A DNA stretch of 64,000 nucleotides from NCBI RefSeq assembly GCF_024435355.1, contig NZ_JAMJWG010000003.1, positions 62,001 to 126,000 on the forward strand. Reading direction: 5' to 3'. Shown piece by piece: positions 1-8,225 of this stretch. The notes under the pieces were generated by a model, which did no database searches, was not told the origin of the DNA, and was given only the letters and a program-made list of their open reading frames with translations. Source of the DNA: Streptomyces odontomachi (GTDB lineage Bacteria > Actinomycetota > Actinomycetes > Streptomycetales > Streptomycetaceae). The translations under genes were made by a program, and so were the position numbers. Within the stretch, counting starts at the first letter, position 1. The number at the start of each line of letters is the position of its first letter.

Positions 1-243
1 CAGGGCCATCCGCCCGCGTCACCGGTCAACACGGCATGGCAGCCACCGGCGACCAGGCCGATCGCCAACGGAGCGGATAACCCGCTGACTTTGGAGTTGA
101 GCATGCGTCCCCCCGGATACCAAGGCCCCGCTTGGAAGACAAGTGTGCTGGAGCGGGACAATTCAGTCCAGGCTCCCGCGGCCCGGGGGTGGAGCCGGAA
201 CGGAGCCGGAACGGAGCCGGGACACTCCGTCAGCTCCCGGTGA
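1..243 (+). other. open frame entering from the left edge, possible gene 3' end
   Basis: The first forward frame stays open from base 1 to a TGA at 241-243 (80 codons), ending 14 bases inside the 3' end of the convergent SMI1-like gene. Its tail contains a 12-bp repeat (CGGAACGGAGCC) and resembles no family I know. It could be the end of an upstream gene, or chance in GC-rich DNA. An internal ATG at 103 gives a 46-residue alternative. There is no further evidence for coding. Confidence 0.2.
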
Positions 244-871
244 CGGGCTCCCAAAGGCCTTCCCAACCCGGCGGCGCCTCCCACGCCAGGGCGCGCAGGT
301 TCAGCAGCCCCGGTTTCTCGCCGTCCACCAGATCCGGAGTCTCGAGGCGGTCCGCCATCTCCTCCAGGTAGGTCGTCAGCGACTCATACCGCGGCGAGCG
401 GTCGCCGTACCGGTCCCAGCTGCAAATCCGTCCGGTCTCCGCGTCCAGGTAGAGACCTGAGGCGTGATCGGTGACGCCGGCGGAGCAGAAGGGGATCCAG
501 GCGGGCCGCCAGAACGGGTGCTCCTCGTCACCGTCACTGCGCTGGAGGCCCATCATCATCTCGTACACCTGGACCAGGGCCTCGAAGTCCATCAGCACCC
601 AGTCGCCGAGCATGAACGGGGGCCATGGCACCGGGTACATCCCGGCGTGCTCCTTCCAGAGCGCCAGCAGCCCCGGGCGTATCCGTACGCCGATCCTGTC
701 TCGCACCTCGGCGACCTCCGATGGGAGAGCGCCGCGACGCAGCACGGCCAGCGTCCCGGGCGCGTACCGGCCGAGCCACGCCTCTATGCGCTGCCACGCG
801 TCGGCGACCTGCCGTGCCTCGACCGCTGCCTGCCGCGCCTCCGTCAGGCGGCGCTCCGTCTCGTCGTCCAT
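230..871 (-). CDS. SMI1/KNR4 family protein
   Basis: A 213-residue protein. From about residue 45 it has the SMI1/KNR4 pattern: an acidic helix (EVAEVRDRIG), a proline-led helix with a Leu-Trp-Lys-Glu turn, the segment WVLMDFEALVQVYEMM, and the core strand pair AWIPFCSAG...GLYLDAETG near 130-150. In bacteria this fold is common in immunity proteins against polymorphic toxins, but also occurs as a solitary protein of unknown role. The N-terminal 40 residues are a charged helix. I chose the ATG at 871; an in-frame TTG lies at 901, but those bases read as a TTGACA -35-like hexamer, so it is an unlikely start. No toxin gene is adjacent. It follows the ABC operon but is separated from it by a strong hairpin. 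Confidence 0.75.
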   Translation of the reverse strand: MDDETERRLTEARQAAVEARQVADAWQRIEAWLGRYAPGTLAVLRRGALPSEVAEVRDRIGVRIRPGLLALWKEHAGMYPVPWPPFMLGDWVLMDFEALVQVYEMMMGLQRSDGDEEHPFWRPAWIPFCSAGVTDHASGLYLDAETGRICSWDRYGDRSPRYESLTTYLEEMADRLETPDLVDGEKPGLLNLRALAWEAPPGWEGLWEPVTGS

Positions 872-903
872 GACAGTCAACGTATGCCAGAGGTATGTCA
901 AAG

Positions 904-940
904 GGCGGCGTACGCCGACGTGGTGTCGGAGTACGCCGCC
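904..940 (-). terminator. hairpin terminator after the ABC exporter operon
   Basis: The arms GGCGGCGTAC (904-913) and GTACGCCGCC (931-940) are perfectly complementary. The stem continues inward as CCGAC/GTCGG after one mismatch, around a GTGGT loop. It lies 30 bases past the permease stop, without a U tract, as is usual for high-GC terminators, and separates the exporter operon from the SMI1-like gene. Confidence 0.75.
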
Positions 941-969
941 ATTTCCCGCTTACTTCAGGTGGGGTCGGG

Positions 970-1761
970 TCACCTCGGGTCCTGGTTGAACTTCGAGGTC
1001 GACCAGAAGTAGCCGAGCACGGTCAGCGCCACGCACCAGACGACCGCGAGCCATCCGTTGTGGCCGATGTCGGTGCCGAGCAGCAGCCCCCGCAGGGTCT
1101 CGATGGCCGGGGTGAACGGCTGGTACTCGGCGATCGGCTGGAACCAGCCCGGCATCGTGTCGAGGGGGACGAAGGCGCTGGACAGCAGCGGCAGCAGGAT
1201 CAGGGGCGTTGCGTTGTTGCTGGCGGCCTCGGCGTTCGGGCTGATCAGGCCCATGCCGACGGCGATCCAGGTGAGCGCCGTGGCGAAGAGCACCAGCAGC
1301 CCGAGGGCCGCGAGCCAGTCCAGGACGGTGGCGTCGGTGGAGCGGAACCCGATCGCGACGCCGACGGCGCCGACGAGGACGACGCTGATGATGGACTGCA
1401 ACACGCTGCCGATGACGTGTCCGACGATCACGGAGCCGCGGTGGATCGCCATCGTGCGGAAGCGGGCGACGATGCCCTCGGTCATGTCGTTCGAGACGGA
1501 GACCGCGGTACCGACCACGGTGCTTCCGATGGTCATCAGCAACAGGCCCGGGACGATGTAGGCGATGTACGCGGAGCGGTCCGGACCGCCGCCGCCGATG
1601 CCCGCGCTCATGGTGTCGCCGAAGACGTAGACGAAGAGCAGCAACAGCATGATCGGGGTGAGCAGCAGGTTCAGGGTGAGGGACGGGTAGCGCCGCGCGT
1701 GCAGCAGGTTCCGGCGCAGCATGGTGGAGGAGTCGCGCACGGCGAGGGAGACGGAACTCAT
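970..1761 (-). CDS. ABC-2 type transporter permease (DrrB-like)
   Basis: A 263-residue integral membrane protein with about six hydrophobic segments, typical of the daunorubicin-resistance DrrB/ABC-2 permease family. An N-terminal cytoplasmic stretch (RRNLLHARRYPSL) is followed by a long first membrane helix, then the family's conserved loop with P-G-L-L-x-M and the late LSSAFVPLDTMPGWFQ segment before the last helix. It forms the membrane half of an exporter whose ATPase is encoded just upstream; the ATPase stop and this start overlap by four bases (ATGA at 1758-1761), so the two are translationally coupled. Export of a drug-like or lipid-like molecule is inferred from the family; the substrate cannot be read from sequence. 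Confidence 0.93.
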   Translation of the reverse strand: MSSVSLAVRDSSTMLRRNLLHARRYPSLTLNLLLTPIMLLLLFVYVFGDTMSAGIGGGGPDRSAYIAYIVPGLLLMTIGSTVVGTAVSVSNDMTEGIVARFRTMAIHRGSVIVGHVIGSVLQSIISVVLVGAVGVAIGFRSTDATVLDWLAALGLLVLFATALTWIAVGMGLISPNAEAASNNATPLILLPLLSSAFVPLDTMPGWFQPIAEYQPFTPAIETLRGLLLGTDIGHNGWLAVVWCVALTVLGYFWSTSKFNQDPR

Positions 1762-2834
1762 CGGACGGTTTCCTTAGGCTGGTCGGAGGGGTCGGACGGG
1801 TCGGACGGGTCGGACTCGGATGACCTGGCTGACTGGGCTGACTGGGCTGACTGGACGGGCACCGTGGAGCCCGTCAGCGCGAAGAACACGTCGTCGAGGT
1901 CGGGCGTGTGCACGGTCAGCTCGTCGGCCTCGATGCCCGCCGCGTCCAGCCGGTCGAGGATCACGCGCAGCTCACGCTGGCTGCCGCCGGCGCTGGGGAT
2001 CTGGAGCGCCAGTGCCTCGTCGTCCCGGGTGACGTCACGCAGCGCGGACGCGGCGGACCGGTACGCGGCCGGGTCGGTGAAGCGGAGCCGGACGTGTCCG
2101 CCGGGGATGAGCCGCTTCAGCTCGTCGGCGGTCCCCTCCGCGGCGATCACGCCGTCGTTGAGCACCGCGATGCGGTCGGCGAGTTCGTCGGCCTCGTCCA
2201 GGTACTGGGTGGTGAGGAAGACGGTGACGCCGTCGGCGACGAGTTCGCGGATGATCCCCCACATGTTGTGGCGGCTGCGCGGGTCGAGACCGGTGGTCGG
2301 CTCGTCGAGGAAGATGATCCGCGGGTTGCCGACGAGGGTCATGGCGATGTCCAGGCGGCGCTTCATGCCGCCGGAGTAGGTGGAGGCGGGCTTCTTCGCG
2401 GCCTCGGTGAGGTCGAACCGCTCCAGCAGCTCGGCGGTGACCCGCCGCCCCTCCCGCTTGGAGAGATGGTGCAGGTCCGCCATGAGGAGCATGTTCTCCT
2501 CGCCGGTGATCAGCCCGTCGACGGCCGAGAACTGCCCGGTGACGCCGATCGCGGCACGCACGGCCTGCGGGTCGGTGGCGATGTCGTGGCCCGCGACCTG
2601 GGCCTGGCCGCCGTCGGCGGTGATGAGCGTGGAAAGGATCTTCACGGCGGTGGTCTTGCCGGCCCCGTTCGGCCCGAGCAGCGCGAACACGGACCCGGTC
2701 GGGATACGCAGGTCGATCCCGTCGAGGACGGTCTTGTCGCCGTACGACTTGCGCAGGCCGACAGTGGAGACGGCGGCGGGCGACGAGTGATCGCCTCCTC
2801 GCCTTTTGGACGTGGACATGACAGAAGAAGGCAT
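1758..2834 (-). CDS. ABC transporter ATP-binding protein (DrrA-like)
   Basis: A 358-residue ATPase partner of the downstream permease. It shows Walker A GPNGAGKTT at 54-62, the signature YSGGMKRRLDIAM, Walker B RIIFLDEPTTGLD and the switch histidine region FLTTQYLDEADELAD. After the nucleotide-binding domain comes the roughly 80-residue C-terminal domain typical of DrrA proteins. The start at 2834 is preceded by GGGAGGA at good spacing; an internal ATG at 2819 has no such site. The last 30 residues are low complexity (SAQSAQSA, then DPS repeats) encoded by a TCGGACGGG-type tandem repeat at about 1786-1815, which looks like a recent expansion. It lies downstream of the DUF4097 gene on the same strand and probably shares its transcript. 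Confidence 0.94.
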   Translation of the reverse strand: MPSSVMSTSKRRGGDHSSPAAVSTVGLRKSYGDKTVLDGIDLRIPTGSVFALLGPNGAGKTTAVKILSTLITADGGQAQVAGHDIATDPQAVRAAIGVTGQFSAVDGLITGEENMLLMADLHHLSKREGRRVTAELLERFDLTEAAKKPASTYSGGMKRRLDIAMTLVGNPRIIFLDEPTTGLDPRSRHNMWGIIRELVADGVTVFLTTQYLDEADELADRIAVLNDGVIAAEGTADELKRLIPGGHVRLRFTDPAAYRSAASALRDVTRDDEALALQIPSAGGSQRELRVILDRLDAAGIEADELTVHTPDLDDVFFALTGSTVPVQSAQSAQSARSSESDPSDPSDPSDQPKETVR

Positions 2835-2959
2835 GGAGTCCTCCCGTTCGAGGGCGTTGTCGAGGATGTCGTCGAGGACGTTTCCGAGGACGTTTTCGAG
2901 GGCGTTGGAAGGCTGAAGGCGCCGACGACGTAGGTGAGTTGAGGCGGAGGCCGCTGGGA

Positions 2960-3814
2960 TCAGGCGGCGGTCTTGGCGCGGCGGACGTCGATGTTGCCGT
3001 ACCGGGTGCGGGCGCGGATCTTGACGGTGTCCTCGGTCTCCTCCGGGGCACCGGACGCGGTGAGCGCGTTGCGCACCTGGCCGGAGGCCGAACTGGCGTC
3101 GAGCCAGGCGGCCGTGCCCTCGCGGACGCCGATGTCGATGGCGCCGTAGGAGGTCTCCAACTGGACGGTGCCGCGGGCCACCTCGTCCACGCGGAGGGTG
3201 CCGTGGGCGGTGGTGGCGGTGACCGAGCCCTCGGCGCGCCGGATCTCGATGTCACCGTTGGCGCCGCTCACGCGCAGTTCGCCGGTGACGGCGCCGACGG
3301 TCGTGGTGCCGTGCGAGTTCTTCAGGACGGCGGTGCCGTCGACGAGGCCGACGCGCAGGCTGCCGGAGCTGGTGGTGATCTCGGCCGCGCCCTCGACCCG
3401 ATCCACGGTGATCGAGCCGTGCGACGCCTTCAAGTGGAGCGGTCCTGTGGTGTCGAGGCGGACGTCGCCGGACGAGGTCTTCACGTCGACCTTGCCCAGG
3501 CGGCCCTCGCCGAGCACCTGGGCCCAGGCGCCGGTCATGTCGATACGCGAGCCGGAGGGCAGTTCGACCGTCACGTCCACGGTGCCGGTGCGGCCGAGCC
3601 CGAACAGATTGCCCTTGGGCGTCCTGACGGTCAGGGCGCCGCTCACGTAGGTGACCTCGGTCGCCTCGGCCGCACGCACGTCCAGGTCCCGCTTCGGATC
3701 ACGGGGCCGCGCCTCGACGACGGTGTCGGAGCGGTCGCTCGCGGTGAACTGGATGGAACCGGCCTCCACGTGCGCCGTGGCCGAGATCGGTTCGGGGGTG
3801 TCGAAAGAAGGCAT
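2960..3814 (-). CDS. DUF4097 family beta-strand repeat protein
   Basis: A 284-residue soluble protein made almost wholly of short repeating beta strands (for example SITVDRVEG, TTVGAVTG, DIEIRRAEG, GTLRVDEV), the DUF4097/DUF4098 beta-solenoid pattern. No signal peptide or membrane helix is visible. The frame is open for a further 86 codons upstream, but that stretch is low complexity. The ATG at 3814 follows GAGGACGG and starts with the family-typical MPSFDTPEPI, so I chose it. In streptomycetes such proteins often sit beside a HicB-like regulator and an ABC-2 exporter, as here. Function unknown; a surface or envelope-stress sensing scaffold is only a guess. Confidence 0.85.
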   Translation of the reverse strand: MPSFDTPEPISATAHVEAGSIQFTASDRSDTVVEARPRDPKRDLDVRAAEATEVTYVSGALTVRTPKGNLFGLGRTGTVDVTVELPSGSRIDMTGAWAQVLGEGRLGKVDVKTSSGDVRLDTTGPLHLKASHGSITVDRVEGAAEITTSSGSLRVGLVDGTAVLKNSHGTTTVGAVTGELRVSGANGDIEIRRAEGSVTATTAHGTLRVDEVARGTVQLETSYGAIDIGVREGTAAWLDASSASGQVRNALTASGAPEETEDTVKIRARTRYGNIDVRRAKTAA

Positions 3815-3966
3815 GGCTGTCCCGTCCTCTTGGGTCTTCGGGGCGTCCCCGCTGGTGGGACGTGGTGTGAATGAAGTGGTGTGGGCGAAGCGGCGGTGCG
3901 GGTGAAGCGGTGTGGGTGAAGCGGCGGTGCGGGTGAAGTGGTGGTGCGCCTGGGCGGGGGCCGCGG

Positions 3967-4485
3967 TTAGCGCACCCAGCCCGTGAAGCTCTGTCCGAGG
4001 CTCTGGCTCTTCTCCGTCGTACGCGGCCGGGTGCTGCCGTCGACCGCGGCCGACACGGCGCGCACCAACCACGCGTTGACCGACAGGCCCTCGCGGGTCG
4101 CGGCCTCCTCGGCGCGGGCCTTGAGGTGGGCCGGCAGCCGCAGGTTCACGCGGGCGGTGCCGCCCTCGTCGGCGTCGGCGGGGATCGGGGTCGTGAGCGG
4201 TTCGACGGGCGGGGCCGGCTCCACGGGGCCGCCGACGTCGATGGGCGGCGGTGTGACCACGAAGTCGGGGTCGAGCCCGCGCAGCCGTACGTCGACCGAG
4301 CCGGGGGCGAGTTCACGGGTGATCTCGTCCATCGCGGCGGAGAGCACGTTGAGCATGGTCAGCCGGGTCGCCGACTCCAAGGGAGCGGTGAGCCTCTCGG
4401 CCAACTCACGAGCTTCATCGCCACCGGCTTCGGCGGCCACCGCAAGTTCACGGCGGAGAGTGTCGACGTACGGGGTGAGGTCCAT
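3967..4485 (-). CDS. HicB-like ribbon-helix-helix protein (orphan antitoxin-type regulator)
   Basis: A 172-residue protein with a helical N-terminal half (MDLTPYVDTLRREL onward) and a C-terminal ribbon-helix-helix domain around residues 120-155 (ARVNLRLPAHLKARAEEAA, then EGLSVNAWLVRAVSAAV). The RHH strand that inserts in the DNA groove is visible as RVNLRLP. Family members are labelled HicB-family antitoxins, but no HicA toxin lies beside it, so it is more likely a stand-alone DNA-binding regulator of this locus. The ATG at 4485 gives the usual family N-terminus. A palindrome array begins 11 bases upstream of it, and I see no clear ribosome site. Longer frames upstream only translate the array. 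It precedes the DUF4097 gene and probably represses the set. Confidence 0.82.
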   Translation of the reverse strand: MDLTPYVDTLRRELAVAAEAGGDEARELAERLTAPLESATRLTMLNVLSAAMDEITRELAPGSVDVRLRGLDPDFVVTPPPIDVGGPVEPAPPVEPLTTPIPADADEGGTARVNLRLPAHLKARAEEAATREGLSVNAWLVRAVSAAVDGSTRPRTTEKSQSLGQSFTGWVR

Positions 4486-4495
4486 GACGCCATGA

Positions 4496-4751
4496 TGGCA
4501 CCACCATGGCGCCATACGCAAGCCCGAATGGCGCCACCTCGGGAGGGCCGCCAGAAAGTCGCCCCTGAACTGCGGAAACATGACATCGACGAGGCGAGTT
4601 TCCGCGGCGTCGCACGGCTTCACGCGCCTCCGAAGGCGCCATGTGGCACCGGATGGCGCCAACCAGTGACACTGGATTGACTCCGGCCGGCACCGGTCGG
4701 CGATGTCGCCAAAAGCGCCAGGGTGGCACCATCTGGCGCCACGTGGCGCCA
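4496..4751. promoter_or_regulatory. array of TGGCGCCA-type palindromes, spaced by helical turns
   Basis: Between the HicB-like gene and the divergent regulator lie at least ten 8-bp sites, perfect TGGCGCCA or one to two mismatches. Group 1 is at 4496, 4507 and 4529. Group 2 is at 4634, 4644 and 4654. Group 3 is at 4704, 4713, 4724, 4734 and 4744. Within groups the spacing is 9-11 bp or 22 bp, so all sites face the same side of the helix. This is the classic layout for cooperative loading of a ribbon-helix-helix dimer chain. The adjacent HicB-like RHH protein is the obvious candidate ligand (inference). Confidence 0.8.
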
Positions 4752-4781
4752 CCCATGCCAGGCCGGCCGTAAGCCCCCATT

Positions 4782-4799
4782 GTTCTCAATTTCGAGAAC
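4782..4799. promoter_or_regulatory. inverted repeat GTTCTC-N6-GAGAAC upstream of the HTH gene
   Basis: A perfect 6-bp inverted repeat with a 6-bp AT-rich spacer, 26 bases before the ATG at 4826. This is the likely operator/promoter zone of the regulator that follows. It differs in sequence from the TGGCGCCA array next to it, so two proteins probably meet in this intergenic region. Confidence 0.55.
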
Positions 4800-4825
4800 G
4801 TTATCAAACATGAGATCATGAACGC

Positions 4826-5416
4826 ATGGCACCGTCGAACCTTCTGCTCCACCCCGTACGGGCGCGCATCCTGCAAACCCTGCTGGGCGCCGACGAGCTG
4901 ACCACCGCTCAGCTACGCGCCCGGCTCCCCGACGTCTCCGCGGCCACCATGTACCGGCACGTCGCCACCCTTGCGCAGGCCGGCATCCTGGAAGTGGTCA
5001 GCGAGCGGCGGATCCGAGGCACCATCGAACGCAGCTACCGGATCCGCCAGGAAGAGGTTCTCGTCGACGACGACACCCGCACCAGCATGACCAAGGACGA
5101 CCACCGGCAGGCCTTCACCGTCTTCACCGGCGCCATGATGGGCGACTTCGACCGCTACCTCTCCCGCGACGACGCCGACCCGCCCCGGGAAGGCGTCCTC
5201 TACCGGCAGGGTGCGGTCTGGCTGACCGACGACGAGTTCACCGAGCTCGTCGAGGAGATCGAAGCCGCCGTCGCCCGCCGCACCCGCACCACCCCGGGCG
5301 ACGGCCGCACCCGCCACATCCTCAACCTCGTCCTCGTCCCCGACAAAGCCGCCACCGCCACCGCCACCGGGACCGAGGACGGATCCGCCCGCGGGCACCT
5401 CATGCACGACCGGTAG
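4826..5416 (+). CDS. ArsR-like winged-helix transcriptional regulator
   Basis: A 196-residue protein. Residues 5-75 form a winged helix of the ArsR/PadR-like class: LLHPVRARILQTLL, then DELTTAQLRARLPDVSAATMYRHVATLAQAGIL as helix-turn-helix, then the wing VVSERRIRGTIERSYRI. The C-terminal 120 residues contain an acidic helical domain (FTELVEEIEAAVARRTR), probably for ligand or dimer contact, as in streptomycete HTH_20-type regulators. It is transcribed away from the HicB/DUF4097/exporter group and may regulate it. Start at the ATG 4826; there is no strong ribosome site, but the inverted repeat at 4782 places the promoter immediately upstream. Ligand unknown. Confidence 0.85.
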   Translation: MAPSNLLLHPVRARILQTLLGADELTTAQLRARLPDVSAATMYRHVATLAQAGILEVVSERRIRGTIERSYRIRQEEVLVDDDTRTSMTKDDHRQAFTVFTGAMMGDFDRYLSRDDADPPREGVLYRQGAVWLTDDEFTELVEEIEAAVARRTRTTPGDGRTRHILNLVLVPDKAATATATGTEDGSARGHLMHDR

Positions 5417-5422
5417 CGCGCC

Positions 5423-5479
5423 GCACTCACTCCGCGGGCGCACTCCGCGGGCGCACTCCGCGCACTCACTCCGCGGGCT
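5423..5479. repeat. short tandem repeat ACTCCGCGGGCGC
   Basis: Four to five imperfect copies of a roughly 13-bp unit (CACTCCGCGGGCG) follow the stop of the HTH gene, in the convergent gap before the WD40 gene. The inverted GATCC...GGATC at about 5491-5505 could form a small hairpin. I see no gene here. Confidence 0.6.
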
Positions 5480-5577
5480 CGCGCTCGGCCGATCCGGCGC
5501 GGATCGAGTCGTCGGTGGTGGCCCCGTTGTACACCGCGTCGAAGGCGGCGCTGACGATGCGCCGTGCCCACCCGAGA

Positions 5578-6570
5578 TCAGAAGGACAGGTCCCAGACCC
5601 GTACGACCCCGTCCCGGCCCGCGGTCACGGCGACCGGGCGATCCCGCAGCGTGGTGATCGTCACGGCTTCGACGCTCGCCTCGTGACCGGTCGCCGGGGG
5701 TCCGGCGGGGCGCCCGCCGGCGAGGTCCCAGAACCGCACGGTCCCGTCCGCGCCACCGGTCACCACGATGGCCCGGTCACCGACCGTGGCGACGTCCAGG
5801 GCGTTGATCTCACCCTCGTGGCCGGTCAGGGGTTCGTGGATCGGATCGTCGTCCTCGTCCCCGGAGAGGTCGAACGCGTAGACGTTTCCGGAGTCCGTGC
5901 CCGCCACGACGACGGGGCCGCCGTTCAGCCGGGAGAAGGCGACGGCGTAGGCCCGCTGCTCGTCGTCCAGGTGGAACGAGGCGACCTCGGCACCGTTCGC
6001 CACGTCCCAGACCGCCACCTCCTCCTCCCCGCCCCCGGCGACCAGCGGACGGCCGTCTATCCGTGCGCTGGCCAGGCCCCAGACGGAGCCGGCGTCCAGC
6101 TCCACCGAAGGCACGTCGGCGGACGGTCCCAGCACCCGGAGCCCGTCCCAGTGGACCCCGCTGCCCACCACGAACAGGGCTGGGCCCTCCCCCCGCACCG
6201 CGGCTATGGACGAGACGTAGGGCTCGTCGTAGGACGCCCCGCGGAGCAACGCGCCGCTGGCCAGGTCCCAGACGGCCGGTCCCTGCTCATCGCCGCCGGC
6301 GGCCACGACCACCCGCCCGTCGGAGACGGCCACGGCGACCGAGTCGACGTCGTTCCTGGCGTCCGGGTACGCGGCGGCGAGGGGATCTTCGGCGAAGGCG
6401 TACGCCAGGGGCCGTTCCAGCCATGCGTCCTGCAACGGCGCCCAGCTCCACACCGTGTAGAAGCCGGTGCACACCACCAGCGGCGCCCCGTCGACGTCGA
6501 CCACGGCGAGGTCGTCGATCCGGTGCTCGCCGGGAGCCGCGCTGCTCAGAACCAAACGATCGTCAGACAC
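5578..6570 (-). CDS. WD40 repeat protein
   Basis: A 330-residue beta-propeller. Repeats of about 45 residues end in W-D or equivalent, clearest near the C-terminus (GGADGTVRFWDLAGG and GRDGVVRVWDLSF, each preceded by a G-H-E turn). About six to seven blades can be traced. No enzyme domain is fused. The frame continues upstream to 6645, but the GTG at 6570 gives a sensible start (VSDDRLVLSS) while the upstream residues are Gly/Pro-rich. It is probably a soluble cytoplasmic scaffold; the partner is unknown. It lies head-to-head with nothing and end-to-end with the HTH gene, so appears monocistronic. Confidence 0.85.
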   Translation of the reverse strand: MSDDRLVLSSAAPGEHRIDDLAVVDVDGAPLVVCTGFYTVWSWAPLQDAWLERPLAYAFAEDPLAAAYPDARNDVDSVAVAVSDGRVVVAAGGDEQGPAVWDLASGALLRGASYDEPYVSSIAAVRGEGPALFVVGSGVHWDGLRVLGPSADVPSVELDAGSVWGLASARIDGRPLVAGGGEEEVAVWDVANGAEVASFHLDDEQRAYAVAFSRLNGGPVVVAGTDSGNVYAFDLSGDEDDDPIHEPLTGHEGEINALDVATVGDRAIVVTGGADGTVRFWDLAGGRPAGPPATGHEASVEAVTITTLRDRPVAVTAGRDGVVRVWDLSF

Positions 6571-6660
6571 GCCGGCAGGATAGGCGGCGGGTGTGACAGG
6601 CCCCCTCGGGCCCCCTGAGTCCCCCGAGCCTCCTTGGCACCCCATGTGGCACCCCGTGGC

Positions 6661-7128
6661 TCACCCCTGATCGGCGATGCCGGGAGACACCGGCCGTTCG
6701 AAGAACGTCTCCAGCACCACCGTGGCCCGCGTCCCGCTCACCCCGTCGATGGCGTATATCCGCCTCAGCACGTCCTGCAACTGCCCGGTGCTCGCGGTCC
6801 TGACCTTCACCAGCACCGCGGCGCTCCCGGCGATGACGTGCGCCTCGACGACCTCGGGGAGCGCGGCGAAGCTCTCCGCGGAGTCACCCATCCAGGACGT
6901 CGAGTCCACCGTCACGTAGGTCAGCACGCCGCCGCCGACCGCCGCCGGGTCCACCTCGGCGGCGGTGCGGCGGATGACACCCTGCTCCCGCAGCTTCCGC
7001 ACGCGTTCGTGGGCCGCACCGGCGGAGAGGCCCACGGCCTGGCCGAGTGTGGCGTAGGACTGGGTGGCATCCTGCTGGAGATGTGCCAGCAGGGCACGAT
7101 CTATGTGATCCATGACTCTGTGATCCAC
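6661..7128 (-). CDS. Lrp/AsnC family transcriptional regulator
   Basis: A 155-residue protein. The N-terminal HTH (residues 5-55: DRALLAHLQQDATQSYATLGQAVGLSAGAAHERVRKLREQGVI, given here in pieces of the family pattern) is followed by the RAM/ACT-like effector domain (VLTYVTVDSTSW, EVVEAHVIAGSAAVLVKVRT, GVSGTRATVVLETFFERP). It is divergent from the lactonase-nadE pair, which it probably regulates. A 15-bp tandem duplication (7105-7119 and 7120-7134) creates two starts: GTG at 7128 with a GGAG just upstream, and ATG at 7113. I use 7128. Likely effector: an amino acid or small metabolite, not predictable here. Confidence 0.9.
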   Translation of the reverse strand: MDHRVMDHIDRALLAHLQQDATQSYATLGQAVGLSAGAAHERVRKLREQGVIRRTAAEVDPAAVGGGVLTYVTVDSTSWMGDSAESFAALPEVVEAHVIAGSAAVLVKVRTASTGQLQDVLRRIYAIDGVSGTRATVVLETFFERPVSPGIADQG

Positions 7129-7251
7129 GACTCTCCGTTCGGACCGACCTTGCAGCGACCATACGTCATCCAGCAGTCTTCACTATGAGCCGAAGCACAT
7201 TCGACGCTCGGCGCACGGTATTCGGCACCCGTCCGGCTGGGAAGGACCCGC

Positions 7252-8208
7252 ATGACCAGCGAGCACGCAGCACCGCTGTACGAGATGCTCGACGACCGGT
7301 TCCGCACCGGTCGCTGCATGAACGGCGATGACGGCCTGGAGCTCCTGTACACCGGCTGCCGCTGGGCCGAGGGCCCGATCTACCTGCCCGCCTGGCGGCA
7401 GGTGATCTGGAGCGACATCCCCAACGACCGGATGCTCCGGTGGGACGAGGAGACCGGCGAGGTCAGGGTCTTCCGCCGCACCGCCGGCCACACCAACGGC
7501 AACACGCTCGACCGCGAGGGCCGGCTGATCAGCTGCGAGCAGGGCAACCGCCGGGTGACCCGGACCGAGCACGACGGCACCCTCACCGTGCTGGCCGACC
7601 GCTGGCAGGGCAAGCGCCTGAACAGCCCGAACGATGCGACGGTGAAGTCCGACGGCTCGATCTGGTTCTCCGACCCGGACTTCGGCATCCTCACCGACTA
7701 CGAGGGTTACCGCGCGGAGAGCGAGATCGGGGCCAACAACGTCTACCGCATAGATCCGGCCACCGCCGAGGTGCGGCTGGTCGCCGACTGCTTCGGCGCT
7801 CCGAACGGCCTGGTCTTCTCGGCCGACGAGCGGCGGCTGTTCGTCTCCGACACCCGGGGAGGCGTCATCCGGGTCTTCGACGTGCGCGAGGACGGCACGC
7901 TGTCGGACGGTGCGGTCTTCGCCGAGGCCGCGCCCCGGGAGCGGGCCCGTTTCGACAACATCCGCTTCGACGACGCCGGCCGGCTCTGGGTGGGCGCGAT
8001 GGACGACGGGGTGCACTGCTACGACCCCGACGGCACGCTGATCGGGCGGCTCAACGTTCCCGAGGCGGTCGCCAACATCAGCTGGGGCGGTGCCAAGCGC
8101 AACCGTCTCTTCATCACGGCGGAGACCAGCCTCTACTCGGTCGTCATGGGCGTCACGGGTACCCACCCGACCGGGCCGGGGCGCAGGCCGTGGCTGGACG
8201 CCCGGTGA
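7252..8208 (+). CDS. SMP-30/gluconolactonase/LRE family protein
   Basis: A 318-residue six-bladed propeller lactonase. It carries the family marks: CRWAEGPIYLP (metal-binding Glu), TNGNTLDREGRLISCEQGNRR, the LNSPNDATVKSDGSIWFSDPDFG segment (metal-binding Asn and catalytic region; quoted as family motif), and YRIDPATAEVRLVADCFGAPNGLVFS with a final Asp near the start of blade six. It probably hydrolyses a sugar lactone such as gluconolactone in a metal-dependent way. A GGAAGG site lies 8 bases before the ATG. It is followed after 17 bases by nadE on the same strand, so the two form an operon, an unusual pairing. Confidence 0.92.
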   Translation: MTSEHAAPLYEMLDDRFRTGRCMNGDDGLELLYTGCRWAEGPIYLPAWRQVIWSDIPNDRMLRWDEETGEVRVFRRTAGHTNGNTLDREGRLISCEQGNRRVTRTEHDGTLTVLADRWQGKRLNSPNDATVKSDGSIWFSDPDFGILTDYEGYRAESEIGANNVYRIDPATAEVRLVADCFGAPNGLVFSADERRLFVSDTRGGVIRVFDVREDGTLSDGAVFAEAAPRERARFDNIRFDDAGRLWVGAMDDGVHCYDPDGTLIGRLNVPEAVANISWGGAKRNRLFITAETSLYSVVMGVTGTHPTGPGRRPWLDAR

Positions 8209-8225
8209 CAGGACACGGAGGGCCG

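Noticed and set aside
3967..4485. HicA-HicB toxin-antitoxin pair
   Set aside because: No HicA-sized gene with its conserved His and Gly-Lys-Gly-Ser/Asp features lies on either side.
4486..4752. N-terminal extension of the HicB-like protein
   Set aside because: It merely translates the TGGCGCCA array into Trp/His/Ala-rich residues.
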